This document shows positions 17,156 to 25,866 of a stretch of DNA of 64,000 nt, in pieces (the first letter of the stretch is position 1; each line of letters opens with the position of its first letter). A program made the position numbers and the translations under genes. Location of the stretch: assembly GCA_947469485.1 (NCBI GenBank), contig CANIPU010000004.1:91537-155536 (forward strand), read 5' to 3'. The notes under the pieces were generated by a model. That model did not search any database, was not told the origin of the DNA, and saw nothing but the letters and a program-made list of their open reading frames with translations. The DNA is from Chitinophagaceae bacterium (GTDB taxonomy: Bacteria; Bacteroidota; Bacteroidia; Chitinophagales; UBA10324).

Positions 17156-17257
17156 AAGAAGTTGAGTTTTGAAAGAAATAAAAATAGTGAAGTTTGTTAT
17201 TGATTCGCTATTCGCAAGCCTCAATTTTGTTAATGGCATTTTAATTAAAAATTAAAA

Positions 17258-17292
17258 TTAAAAAAGCTGCCTCACCGGGCAGCTTTTTTGTT
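17258..17292. terminator. Bidirectional-looking terminator downstream of ndk
   Basis: Stem agctgcc / ggcagct (17265-17271 and 17278-17284), flanked by an A-run on the left and a T-run on the right, so it can act both ways. It lies 29 bp beyond the ndk stop on the minus strand. Confidence 0.85.
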
Positions 17293-17312
17293 AAGTGTTC
17301 ACTTTCAAAAAA

Positions 17313-17732
17313 TTAAAATCTCTCAACCTCCGTAAAGAAAAAATTTCCTTCAATTTGTGCGTTTTCATCAGAATCGCTTCCGTGTATTGCATTTTTATCA
17401 ATGCTTTCAGCATAATTTTTACGAATAGTTCCGGCTTCGGCATTAGCTGGGTTCGTGGCACCAATTAGTTTTCTGAAATCTTCTACTGCATTTTCTTTTT
17501 CAAGGATAGCAGGGATAATTGGACCTGAACTCATGAACGAACAAAGATCATTATAGAATGGTCGTTCACGATGAATAAAATAAAATTTCTGAGCCTGTTC
17601 AAGGCTCAATTTTGTTTGTTTAAGAGCAATAATCTTGAAGCCCGATTCTTGAATTTGTTTTAGTATTGCTCCTCCTACTCCTTTTTCTACAGCGTCTGGT
17701 TTAATCATTGTAAATGTTCTGCTACCGTTCAT
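17313..17732 (-). CDS. ndk: Nucleoside diphosphate kinase
   Basis: 139 residues, the normal length for this enzyme. It transfers the gamma phosphate of ATP to other (d)NDPs through a phosphohistidine, keeping NTP pools balanced. The signature '[12 protein letters not shown]' contains the catalytic His117; 'FTMIKPDAV' at the N-terminus and 'HRERPFY' are also conserved. A -7-type box (TATTTTTG on the minus strand, 17759-17766) lies about 27 bp before the ATG. The gene is divergent from the DHH phosphoesterase gene and closed by the hairpin at 17258-17292. Confidence 0.97.
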   Translation of the reverse strand: MNGSRTFTMIKPDAVEKGVGGAILKQIQESGFKIIALKQTKLSLEQAQKFYFIHRERPFYNDLCSFMSSGPIIPAILEKENAVEDFRKLIGATNPANAEAGTIRKNYAESIDKNAIHGSDSDENAQIEGNFFFTEVERF

Positions 17733-17758
17733 GTCTGTTATTTATTTTTTTTGAGGCA

Positions 17759-17766
17759 CAAAAATA
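17759..17766 (-). promoter_or_regulatory. Candidate -7 box for ndk
   Basis: TATTTTTG on the minus strand fits TAnnTTTG and would give a leader of about 20 nt before the ndk ATG at 17732. No properly spaced -33 TTTG was found. Confidence 0.4.
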
Positions 17767-17841
17767 TACGCATGTTTGCGATTACCGCTTTTATAGCAAA
17801 AAATATTTTATCCTTGACCTCTGAAAATTAAAATTTTACCG

Positions 17842-18849
17842 ATGACATTTGATCAATTAAAAGAACTTCTTAGAACACCCAGGTACATTGTCATCACCAC
17901 ACATCAAAAACCAGATGGAGACGCGCTTGGTTCTTCATTGGCACTTTACCATTTTTTATGCAAACTGAATCATACACCAATTGTAATTTCTCCTACTGAT
18001 TATCCGAATTTTTTACAATGGTTACCAGGAAATGACACAGTTGTGAATTTTGAGCAACAACCTGATTCAGCTAAAGAATGGGCAGGGAATGCTGAACTAA
18101 TTTTTTGCCTTGACTTTAATAAATTATATCGTATTAATTCTTTAGGTGATTTATTAGGAAAGGCGACTGCACCTAAAATACTAATTGACCATCACCTTGA
18201 ACCTGATTCATTTGCCGACTTTGAATTATGGGATGTTGAGAAGTCTTCAACATGTGAACTGGTTTATGACTTTATTGAAATGCTGGGAATGACTGATTTG
18301 ATTGATGAAAATATTGCAACTTGCTTATATGCAGGACTATTAACAGATACCGATAGATTCAGAATCCCACGAACCACACCCCGTGTACATCAGATAACTG
18401 CCTCACTTTTAGAAAAAGGAGTTGACCATACTAGAGTTTATAATGAAATTTATGAAACTTTTTCTGAAAACAGGTTGAGGTTTTTTGGTTTCTGCATGAC
18501 AAAGTGTATGACTGTTCTCCCCGAATATCATACTGCTATTCTTTCAATCGAAGGTGAAGACATTCGTAGGTATCACATATCCACGGGAGACACTGAAGGG
18601 TTAGTCAATTATCCAATGATGATTAATGATGTTTGGATGACTGCAATTATTATTCAACGACCCGATCAGGTAAAGCTTTCATTCAGAAGTAAAGGAGATA
18701 TTGATGTAAACTGGTTGTGTAAAGAATATTTTCAGGGAGGTGGACATAAGAATGCATCAGGAGGGAAGAGTGAAGTTTCAGTAGCTGAAACCAAAGAGAA
18801 ATTACTTTCTATATTAGCCGCCCAAAAATTTAATTTAAATCTTATATGA
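17842..18849 (+). CDS. DHH/DHHA1 family phosphoesterase (NrnA-like)
   Basis: 335 residues. The N-terminal DHH domain has the metal-binding 'HQKPDGDALGSS' motif, 'CLDFNKLYRI' and the name-giving 'LIDHHLEPD'. The C-terminal DHHA1 domain ends with the 'GGGHKNASGG' substrate loop. Members hydrolyse short oligoribonucleotides (nanoRNA), pAp or cyclic-dinucleotide products; length and single-pair architecture fit NrnA rather than the larger GdpP. It is cytoplasmic with no signal peptide. The stop overlaps the start of the first FKBP gene by 4 bp, so this enzyme heads that cluster, a linkage often seen in Bacteroidota without a known functional reason. Confidence 0.9.
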   Translation: MTFDQLKELLRTPRYIVITTHQKPDGDALGSSLALYHFLCKLNHTPIVISPTDYPNFLQWLPGNDTVVNFEQQPDSAKEWAGNAELIFCLDFNKLYRINSLGDLLGKATAPKILIDHHLEPDSFADFELWDVEKSSTCELVYDFIEMLGMTDLIDENIATCLYAGLLTDTDRFRIPRTTPRVHQITASLLEKGVDHTRVYNEIYETFSENRLRFFGFCMTKCMTVLPEYHTAILSIEGEDIRRYHISTGDTEGLVNYPMMINDVWMTAIIIQRPDQVKLSFRSKGDIDVNWLCKEYFQGGGHKNASGGKSEVSVAETKEKLLSILAAQKFNLNLI

Positions 18850-19757
18850 ACTTTTCAAATTTTTCAAAATCTATTGTTGTTTGCTTACCAATTCTTCTTT
18901 CATTAACATTTGCTTCTTGCAATAGTGATGAAAATGTTTCAGGTTATTCTACATCTACTAATGGTCTGGATTATAAAATAATTACTGACGCCAAACAAGC
19001 TAAAGCCAAAGTTGGCGATTATGTTCAATATTATTCAACTATCAGAACTACAAAAGACTCACTTATTTTTTCATTAAAAAATGCTGGTCCAGCAGAAATC
19101 GGGCAAGTTGCTGCGCCAAAAGAAGAAGGTGACCCGATTGAGATTTTAACTTTTATGGGCAAGGGTGACAGTGCTTCTTGTCTTATCCCTGCCGAAACTT
19201 TTTTCAAAGGAGTTCAGTTACCTTCACCATTAAAAGCAGGAGACAGAATAAAACTTGATATCAAAATTACAGATGTTTTTCCTAAAGCAGATTATGATGC
19301 TAAAATGGCCGAAATTCAATCGCAGAAATTGGCTATGGCTGAAGCTGATGCTTTGAATTATATAAAAGCTAACAATTTAAATGCTCAAAGATTACCAAGT
19401 GGCATGTATTATATAGTAGAAAATCCGGGTACAGGTGCAACACCAGAAAATGGAAAAAATGTAAAAGTTAACTATCGCGGTACTTTGTTTAATGGAACTG
19501 AATTTGATTCTTCTTTAAAACCAGGCCGTGAACCATTTGAATTTGTACTAGGTCGTGGTCAGGTAATAAAAGGTTGGGATCAGGGAATACCATTATTTAA
19601 AGTTGGCGGAAAAGGTAAGTTGATTATTCCTCCTGCTATGGGTTATGGTGAACAAGGTCAGGGGAATATCCCATCAAACAGCTGGTTGGTATTTGACATT
19701 GAGGTTTTGGGTGTATCAGAAGCCCCGAATAAGCAAGGAGGAATTCAAATGCAATAA
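18846..19757 (+). CDS. FKBP-type peptidyl-prolyl isomerase, lipoprotein (first of three)
   Basis: 303 residues. A lipoprotein signal (lipobox 'FASC', Cys at ~27) predicts anchoring in the outer or inner membrane, facing the periplasm. The C-terminal ~110 residues are a canonical FKBP domain ('VKVNYRGTLFNGTEFDSS', 'GQVIKGWDQGI', 'IPPAMGYGEQGQGNIP'). Residues ~38-150 appear to be a second, degenerate FKBP-like module ('VGDYVQYYSTIRTTKDSLIFS') that lacks the 'GW..G' and 'YG' motifs. A short helical linker joins them. Expected role: cis-trans prolyl isomerisation or chaperoning of exported proteins. The start overlaps the DHH gene by 4 bp. Confidence 0.9.
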   Translation: MNFSNFSKSIVVCLPILLSLTFASCNSDENVSGYSTSTNGLDYKIITDAKQAKAKVGDYVQYYSTIRTTKDSLIFSLKNAGPAEIGQVAAPKEEGDPIEILTFMGKGDSASCLIPAETFFKGVQLPSPLKAGDRIKLDIKITDVFPKADYDAKMAEIQSQKLAMAEADALNYIKANNLNAQRLPSGMYYIVENPGTGATPENGKNVKVNYRGTLFNGTEFDSSLKPGREPFEFVLGRGQVIKGWDQGIPLFKVGGKGKLIIPPAMGYGEQGQGNIPSNSWLVFDIEVLGVSEAPNKQGGIQMQ

Positions 19758-19786
19758 ATCATTTTCTTAATACTTTTATTAAACAG

Positions 19787-20674
19787 ATGAATAAAAAAAA
19801 GTCACTTTTCATTTTTACAGGAATATTAGTATTTGCAGTTTTATTAATTGCTTTAATTACCGCAATAGGTTCTGGAGGAGCAGCAGGTTATATAAAATTA
19901 CCATCTGGCTTGGAATATAAAATTGTAGAAAATAATGCGAAAGAGAAAGTTCAAGAAGGAGAACTTATGATTGCTTACATTACTTATAAAACCGATAAAG
20001 ATTCGGTTGTTTTTACTACTTATACAACAGAAAAAAAATCTACGGTTTTTCCTGTAGGAAAAGCAGAAAACATTGGTGATATGAATGAAGCTTTTTTATT
20101 GCTTGGCCCAAAAGATTCCGCTTTATTTAAACTACCTGCCGACAGCATTTTCAAAGGCAATGCGAAGCGACCTCCCTTTGCAGGCAAAGGAACTTTTATT
20201 CATGTCGGAATCAGGGTTGATACAGTTATGAGTAAGGATGCATTTTCAAAAATTGCGGAAGAAAAATCACTGATTCAAAAAAAAGTTGATGATGATTTAA
20301 TAAAAGAATATTTGACTGCAAATAATCTTAGTGCAAAGAGAACTGCCAGCGGGCTTTATTACATTATTGAGAAAAATGGAAATGGAAGTAATGCCAAACC
20401 CGGAAATTCTATTTCAGTGTTGTACACGGGTAAATTATTAGACGGAACTGTATTTGATGCCTCGGAAAAGAACGGTGGTGAACCTTTTAAAGTTGAATTG
20501 GGAACACATGCGGTAATTGCCGGTTGGGATGAAGGACTCACATATTTTAATAAAGGTTCCAAAGGAATTTTACTAATTCCTTCTTACTTGGCTTATGGCG
20601 ATCATGAGTATCCTGGCCGTATACCGGCAAATTCAGTTTTAATTTTTCAAATAGAAGTTACTAATATTAAATAA
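19787..20674 (+). CDS. FKBP-type peptidyl-prolyl isomerase, membrane-anchored (second of three)
   Basis: 295 residues. The N-terminal hydrophobic segment (~6-28) lacks a clear cleavage site or lipobox, so it probably serves as a membrane anchor with the rest in the periplasm. It repeats the layout of its neighbours: a divergent FKBP-like module (~35-145, 'EGELMIAYITYKTDKDSVVF'), a helical linker, and a C-terminal FKBP domain (~190-295) with 'ISVLYTGKLLDGTVFDAS', 'HAVIAGWDEGL' and 'IPSYLAYGDHEYPGRIP'. It begins 29 bp after the first FKBP stop, so the three look co-transcribed. Substrates are unknown. Confidence 0.9.
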   Translation: MNKKKSLFIFTGILVFAVLLIALITAIGSGGAAGYIKLPSGLEYKIVENNAKEKVQEGELMIAYITYKTDKDSVVFTTYTTEKKSTVFPVGKAENIGDMNEAFLLLGPKDSALFKLPADSIFKGNAKRPPFAGKGTFIHVGIRVDTVMSKDAFSKIAEEKSLIQKKVDDDLIKEYLTANNLSAKRTASGLYYIIEKNGNGSNAKPGNSISVLYTGKLLDGTVFDASEKNGGEPFKVELGTHAVIAGWDEGLTYFNKGSKGILLIPSYLAYGDHEYPGRIPANSVLIFQIEVTNIK

Positions 20675-20722
20675 AAATTTCGGTACATTTTTTTCTTACA
20701 AAACAATTCACAAAATAAAACA

Positions 20723-21574
20723 ATGAAAAAATACATCTCACTTCTTGTATGCTTGCTTCCATTAATTGTTAATGCTCAGAATTATAAAGATTTTAAATCA
20801 ACTCCTGGTGGTTTAAGATATAAAATGATTGAAGACAAGAAAAAAGCCAAATCACAATTAGGTTACATGGTTAAAATATTTTTAACCTATACTACTGAAA
20901 AGGATTCAGTAGTTTTTTCTTCAAAAATGATAGGTGAACCAGCTGAACTTCCGATTACAGCTCCACAGTACAAAGGAGATCCAATGGAAGGATTCGCCTT
21001 AATGGGAGCCGGCGATAGCGCAATGTTTTTAATTCCTGCTGATAGTATGTTTAAAGGGCAGGCCGGTACACCTGCCTGGGCTAAACCAGGTTCTATTGTT
21101 AAACTCGGTGTTCGTATGATTAGCTCAATGTCACAAGCTGATTATGATGCTGGTAAACAAAAGGAAGCTGCCGGGCAAATTGGAATAGATGATCAGATCA
21201 TTCAACAATACATTAAAGATAAAGGATTAACCGCTCAAAAAACTGCGTCTGGTTTATATTATGTAACTGAAAAGCAAGGAGATGGAGCAAAAGTTGAATC
21301 GGGTAAAAAGGTAACAGTAAATTATACCGGAAAACTAACAAACGGAACCATGTTTGATTCTTCCTTAAATCCAGGTCGTACTCCTTTTGAATTTACAATT
21401 GGACAACATCAGGTAATTGCCGGATGGGATGAGGGAATTGCTTTATTTAATGTTGGTGGAAAGGGAACCTTATTAATTCCTTCAGCGCTTGGTTATGGTG
21501 CTCGTGGTGCCGGTGGCACCATTGGACCAAATGCAGTTTTGATTTTCGATATCGAAGTTCTTGGTGTTCAATAA
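20723..21574 (+). CDS. FKBP-type peptidyl-prolyl isomerase, periplasmic (third of three)
   Basis: 283 residues with a cleavable signal peptide (1-~18, ending 'VNAQ') and no lipobox. As in the two upstream genes, a divergent FKBP-like module (~30-140) precedes a C-terminal domain carrying all the usual motifs ('VTVNYTGKLTNGTMFDSS', 'HQVIAGWDEGI', 'IPSALGYGARGAGGTIG'). Of the three, this has the most canonical active-site loop. Different export signals (lipoprotein, uncleaved anchor, soluble) suggest the paralogues work in different parts of the envelope. A strong terminator follows at 21597-21628. Confidence 0.9.
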   Translation: MKKYISLLVCLLPLIVNAQNYKDFKSTPGGLRYKMIEDKKKAKSQLGYMVKIFLTYTTEKDSVVFSSKMIGEPAELPITAPQYKGDPMEGFALMGAGDSAMFLIPADSMFKGQAGTPAWAKPGSIVKLGVRMISSMSQADYDAGKQKEAAGQIGIDDQIIQQYIKDKGLTAQKTASGLYYVTEKQGDGAKVESGKKVTVNYTGKLTNGTMFDSSLNPGRTPFEFTIGQHQVIAGWDEGIALFNVGGKGTLLIPSALGYGARGAGGTIGPNAVLIFDIEVLGVQ

Positions 21575-21596
21575 GGTTTTGAGAAAATAATTTTTA

Positions 21597-21628
21597 AAGC
21601 CCTCTTCAATTTTGAAGAGGGCTTTTTT
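21597..21628 (+). terminator. Rho-independent terminator of the FKBP cluster
   Basis: A 13-bp perfect inverted repeat (21597-21609 / 21612-21624) whose outer T-A pairs run into a plus-strand T-run, 23 bp after the third FKBP stop. Confidence 0.9.
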
Positions 21629-21639
21629 ATTTCGTTATT

Positions 21640-22752
21640 TTACAATTCTCTATATGTTTTCATTAATTGATCAGCCTGAATTCTTGAATTAAACCTGGAT
21701 GAATAAGCAATCGCAAGTGTAGATAATTGTTTATGTAAATGAGAATTATAGGTCAAGTTGGAAATCGCATCGGAAGTCTCGTCTACATTCAACGGATCAA
21801 TATAAAGAGCACCATTTCCTGCTGCTTCTTCCATGCATGAATTTTTGGTGGTTATAGAAGGAATTCCATGAGCGCTTGCTTCAATTAATGGAATGCCAAA
21901 ACCTTCGAAAAGTGAAGTATATATAAATAAACTGGACAATGAATAAATGATGTTTAATTCATTGTTGTTTACATCAGTTAAAAAAGCCACTTGAACATTT
22001 TTGCCGGTTGATTTTAAGTAATCTTTTATTTCATCAAAATAAGAAGTCTTTTTTCCAACGGCAATTAGCGGCAGAGCTTTATCTCCTAAATTATTTATTG
22101 CCTTTATTACAGTCAAAAGATTCTTTCTCTTTTCGATTGTGCCGGTATATAAAATAAATTTTTGGGGTAATTGATATTTTTGCTTAACCATATCCTGAAT
22201 GTCCATTGAAATCATACGGGTAATATGGTTAGGCAAAGAAGGATGTATAACTTCAACCTTCTTTTCATTAATGCCATAATAATCAACTATATCATTTTTT
22301 GTCTGATTACTAATGCTTATGATTTTATCAGCTCTGTTACAGGCATATTTAGTTTTTATGTCGTAAATATTTCGATCAATAAATTTATAATTGAACGGTT
22401 GTTTTCTGAAAATCAAATCGTGAATTGTAACAATAGTTTTTGCTTTTGAGCGCTTCAATCCAAAGGGCAGTTCATTACTCAGTCCGTGATAAACATCTAT
22501 GTTTAATTTTTTCCAGTCATTCACCTGACTATAGCTCCGCCAGTATGTTTTGGAAAAAGAAGCACCACTCACCATCTCCACATTCCTGCGAACAAGAGCC
22601 TGTTTGAATAATTCATTTTTGTTTTCAGCAGCAAACAAAAAATAATTTTCATCAGCATAAAACTGCGCCAGCGATTCAATCACACTACGGCTATAGTTCC
22701 CTAATCCTGAATAATTTAAAAAAGCCCGTTTTGCATCAAATCCAATTCTCAT
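21640..22752 (-). CDS. Family 4-type glycosyltransferase
   Basis: 370 residues, GT-B fold. The N-terminal half has 'YSGLGNYSRSVIESLAQ' (acceptor side). The C-terminal Rossmann half has 'ILYTGTIEKRKNLLTVIKAI' and the nucleotide-sugar-binding 'YTSLFEGFGIPLIEASAHG' with the EX7E-type acidic pair common in GT4. It transfers a sugar from a nucleotide donor to a lipid- or glycan-bound acceptor, most likely in surface polysaccharide synthesis; donor and acceptor cannot be told from sequence. There is no signal peptide, so it should be cytosolic or peripheral. It stands alone rather than within a polysaccharide cluster. Confidence 0.85.
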   Translation of the reverse strand: MRIGFDAKRAFLNYSGLGNYSRSVIESLAQFYADENYFLFAAENKNELFKQALVRRNVEMVSGASFSKTYWRSYSQVNDWKKLNIDVYHGLSNELPFGLKRSKAKTIVTIHDLIFRKQPFNYKFIDRNIYDIKTKYACNRADKIISISNQTKNDIVDYYGINEKKVEVIHPSLPNHITRMISMDIQDMVKQKYQLPQKFILYTGTIEKRKNLLTVIKAINNLGDKALPLIAVGKKTSYFDEIKDYLKSTGKNVQVAFLTDVNNNELNIIYSLSSLFIYTSLFEGFGIPLIEASAHGIPSITTKNSCMEEAAGNGALYIDPLNVDETSDAISNLTYNSHLHKQLSTLAIAYSSRFNSRIQADQLMKTYREL

Positions 22753-22805
22753 TATTCAAATAGTATAAATTGCGCTGATGTTAACTTATTAATTGAAAAT
22801 AAAAG

Positions 22806-22889
22806 TGCCGGCGGAGAGATTCGAACTCTCATGCCCTTGCGAGCGCTGCGTTCTGAGCACAGTATGTCTACCAGTTTCACCACGCCGAC
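22806..22889 (-). tRNA. tRNA-Leu (anticodon CAG)
   Basis: 84 nt. Acceptor stem GTCGGCG pairs with CGCCGGC (one T-G wobble). The D arm has 'TGGTAGAC', and the anticodon loop CTCAGAA, closed by a CTGTG/CGCAG stem, gives CAG. A long variable arm (gcgctcgcaagggc region) confirms a class II tRNA, and the T arm has 'GAGTTCGAATCTC'. CCA is not encoded. Confidence 0.95.
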
Positions 22890-22902
22890 TTAATATAAAT
22901 GA

Positions 22903-22910
22903 CAAATTTA
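22903..22910 (-). promoter_or_regulatory. Candidate -7 box for the tRNA-Leu gene
   Basis: TAAATTTG on the minus strand, 13 bp before the tRNA 5' end, matches TAnnTTTG. No -33 element was identified. Confidence 0.4.
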
Positions 22911-22962
22911 ACGGGAAGATTTACTTAAGGAAAATAAAGTAAGATGCAATTCTGAAAAAGTA

Positions 22963-25737
22963 TTATCTGAATAAAGTTACATCTCCTGAATTAGTTCGAT
23001 TGACAGAAACATTTCTTCCATCGCGATCTTTTCCCCTGAACATCCAAACGAAAACTCCGGTGCTGAATGGCTTTCCATTTAATGTTCCATCCCATCCTTC
23101 ATTTTGATCATGAGAAAGGAATACCATTTGTCCCCAGCGATCAAATACCATTAAAGTAAAATCAGTCATTGGTAATCCATATACTTTAAATACCGGATTG
23201 AATATGTCCCCGTTAGGTGAAAACGCAGAAGGAACAAATACATCAGGGCATTTAATATTTACAACAACTGATGCAGTACCTGTGCAACTTCCTGAAGTTC
23301 CTACAACAGTATAAACAGTTGTGTCAGAAGGATCAGCAAGCGGGCTTGCACAATCCAGGCAGCTTAAATGTAAATCCGGTGACCAGGAGTAAGTATTTGC
23401 ACCACTGGCATTTAATGAAACAGGAGTTGTCCAACAAGTAGTGAGAGTATCAGGGTTAATTGTAACGATCAAATTTGGCTGAACAGAAATAACAACTGTA
23501 TTTGATGTAGCAGGGCTTCCTGAAACACAGTTAGCTGTGGATACCATTACACAGGTGATATTATCTCCATCACTAAAAATATTTGTGTAAGATGATCCGG
23601 TTAATCCGGTTGAAGTTCCGTTTAATAACCAGTCATAAATGGGAGAGGACCCACCATTTATTCCGGTAGCAGTGATAGTTGCCGACATACCCTCACAAAT
23701 AACAGCGTTATCAGCTGCAATAGTTATTGAGGCAACGGTTTGTGGAGTTACAGTAATAGTTATTGTATTTGATGTAGCAGGATTATTTGAAACGCAATTT
23801 GAGTTTGATGTCATAATACAAACAACTACATCATTATCATTTAAAGTCGTGGTGCTATAAGAAGCAGAGTTTGTTCCAATATTTACGCCATTTACCTGCC
23901 ATTGATAAGCGGGTGCTGCACCACCATTAGTTGGTGTTGCACTAAAATCAACATTCATACCTGCACAAATTGAAATGGTTGAAGCTGAAATTAAAACTGA
24001 AGCAGGTGCACCTGTTGTAACAATCATTGCAATTTGATTTGATGTTGAAGGAGACCCTGTTACACAACTCAAAGCAGAAGTAACTATACAAGTTACAATA
24101 TCACCATTGTTCAAAGCTGTTGTGCTGAATGATGAAGAATTTGTTCCGGCATTAACTCCATTTATCTGCCATTGAAAGATTGGAGCCCCGCCTCCATTTA
24201 CTGCTGTTGCGGTAAAATCAACTTGGTCACCAAAACATATTGTTGTGTTGTTAGCGCTAATAGTCACTGATGCAACTAATCCAGTGGTTACAGTAATTGT
24301 AATTGAGTTTGACACATCTGGAGATCCGGTAGCACAATTTGCGTTTGAGGTTAAAATACATGTTACAACATCTCCATTATTTAAAGTTGATGAAGTAAAA
24401 GTTGGTGTGTTAGTTCCAGTATTTACACTATTTAACTGCCATTGATAGGTAGGTGCAGATCCGCCATTTGTTGCAACTGAAGTAAAAGTTACCGGGTCAC
24501 CTGCGCAGATTACAGTTGTATTTGCAGTTATTGTATCGGAAACAATTACAGATGGAGAGACAGTTATTGCAATGGAATTTGAAGTTGCCGGATTTCCTGT
24601 TGAACACAAATTACTTGAAGTCATAATACATGTTACTATATCTCCGTTATTCAAAGTCGTTGTACTAAATAAGGTACTATTAGAACCAGAATTGGTTCCA
24701 TTAACTTGCCATTGATAAGACGGAGTTAATCCTCCATTCGTGGGCACTGCAGTAAAGTCAACTTGTTGTCCTGAGCAAATAACTGTTGTATTGGCAGAAA
24801 TATTTACATCAGCAGGTGCAATTGGGTTTACTGTAATTGCAACTGCATTTGAAGTTGCAGGTGAACCGGTAGCACAAGCTAAATTCGATGTCATTATACA
24901 AGTAATAACATCGCCATTGTTTAAAGTTGTAGTGCTAAAGTTTGGACTGTTTGTTCCGGAATTACTTCCATTTACTTGCCATTGATATGTTGGTGCTGCT
25001 CCACCGTTTCCTGGAGTTGCAGTAAAATCTACTTGTCCCCCCGTGCAAATTGTAGTAATGTTCGCAAAAACGCTTACTGTAGCTGGCACACTTGAAGTAA
25101 CATTAATTATTTCGTTGTTTGAAATAGCAGGTGAGCCATTAACACAATTGGCATTTGATGTTAAGGTGCAAGTAACCATATCACCATTGTTTAAAGTAGT
25201 ACTGCTAAATGTCAGGCTATTTCCTCCAACATTTCCACCATTAATTTGCCATTGTAAAACTGGTGCTGATCCACCATTAACAGGTACTGCGGTAAAATCG
25301 ACTTGTTGTCCGGCACAAATAATATTTTGAGAAGCTGAAATAGTTATTGAAGCAGTTACAACTGAATCTATCTGCAGGTCAATTCCGTTATCAGTACCAA
25401 TTGTAATCGGGTCATCGCTTACAACTCTTATTCTGTAATTGGTTCCGGCGATTGTGTTGCATGGAATTGTTCCAGCGATATTCCCAATGTTTGCAGTGCT
25501 GGGGAATGTACCGATTGCAATTGGTGCTGCAAAACTTCCTGTGGCATCTGATAATTCAGCAGTATAAATATTAGGAGCATTAAAAATTCCAGTACTTGTA
25601 AAAGGAATGTTTATTACTCCGCATTGACAAAACGGGCTTCCAATAATTACTCCTGTTGTAATTGACTGCGAAAATGATTGTGTAGAAAATAAAGTCGAAA
25701 ATAAAATGGCAATAAAAAATCTAATGGCTTTATTCAT
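22963..25737 (-). CDS. Gliding-type (T9SS type B, CHU_C) surface protein with seven Ig-like repeats
   Basis: 924 residues from the ATG at 25737, which starts a good signal peptide ('MNKAIRFFIAILFSTLF', ending 'SFSQ'). After an N-terminal domain (~25-130) come seven tandem ~90-residue Ig-like repeats. Each carries an 'ICAGQQVDFTA'-type strand, 'NGG..P.YQWQVNG', 'LNNGD.VTCIMTSN..C' and 'GSPATSN', with a conserved Cys pair. A short Ig/PKD-like domain ('NTYSWSPDLHLSCLDCASP') follows. The C-terminal ~90 residues are a gliding-motility-associated CHU_C domain ('VPSAFSPNGD', 'FDRWGQMVF', 'GWDGTLNGKP', 'GVFVWMF'). It should be exported by T9SS via the type B signal and act as an adhesin-like stalk. 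Confidence 0.88.
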   Translation of the reverse strand: MNKAIRFFIAILFSTLFSTQSFSQSITTGVIIGSPFCQCGVINIPFTSTGIFNAPNIYTAELSDATGSFAAPIAIGTFPSTANIGNIAGTIPCNTIAGTNYRIRVVSDDPITIGTDNGIDLQIDSVVTASITISASQNIICAGQQVDFTAVPVNGGSAPVLQWQINGGNVGGNSLTFSSTTLNNGDMVTCTLTSNANCVNGSPAISNNEIINVTSSVPATVSVFANITTICTGGQVDFTATPGNGGAAPTYQWQVNGSNSGTNSPNFSTTTLNNGDVITCIMTSNLACATGSPATSNAVAITVNPIAPADVNISANTTVICSGQQVDFTAVPTNGGLTPSYQWQVNGTNSGSNSTLFSTTTLNNGDIVTCIMTSSNLCSTGNPATSNSIAITVSPSVIVSDTITANTTVICAGDPVTFTSVATNGGSAPTYQWQLNSVNTGTNTPTFTSSTLNNGDVVTCILTSNANCATGSPDVSNSITITVTTGLVASVTISANNTTICFGDQVDFTATAVNGGGAPIFQWQINGVNAGTNSSSFSTTALNNGDIVTCIVTSALSCVTGSPSTSNQIAMIVTTGAPASVLISASTISICAGMNVDFSATPTNGGAAPAYQWQVNGVNIGTNSASYSTTTLNDNDVVVCIMTSNSNCVSNNPATSNTITITVTPQTVASITIAADNAVICEGMSATITATGINGGSSPIYDWLLNGTSTGLTGSSYTNIFSDGDNITCVMVSTANCVSGSPATSNTVVISVQPNLIVTINPDTLTTCWTTPVSLNASGANTYSWSPDLHLSCLDCASPLADPSDTTVYTVVGTSGSCTGTASVVVNIKCPDVFVPSAFSPNGDIFNPVFKVYGLPMTDFTLMVFDRWGQMVFLSHDQNEGWDGTLNGKPFSTGVFVWMFRGKDRDGRNVSVNRTNSGDVTLFR

Positions 25738-25866
25738 TGAGATAAAAATCATTTTAAATTTCTGTTTGTACAAAATTAACTCACAATTACTTAATTCTGA
25801 TTAAGCAGAATTAACACAAAATTACTCGTTCTAATTGTGTTTGGTTGCTGAATTACTAATTAAATA

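Noticed and set aside
22963-25737. Regular ~270-bp repeats that at first look like a DNA repeat or CRISPR-like array
   Set aside because: The units lie in one coding frame, are diverged and encode Ig-like domains; there are no short identical repeats with unique spacers.
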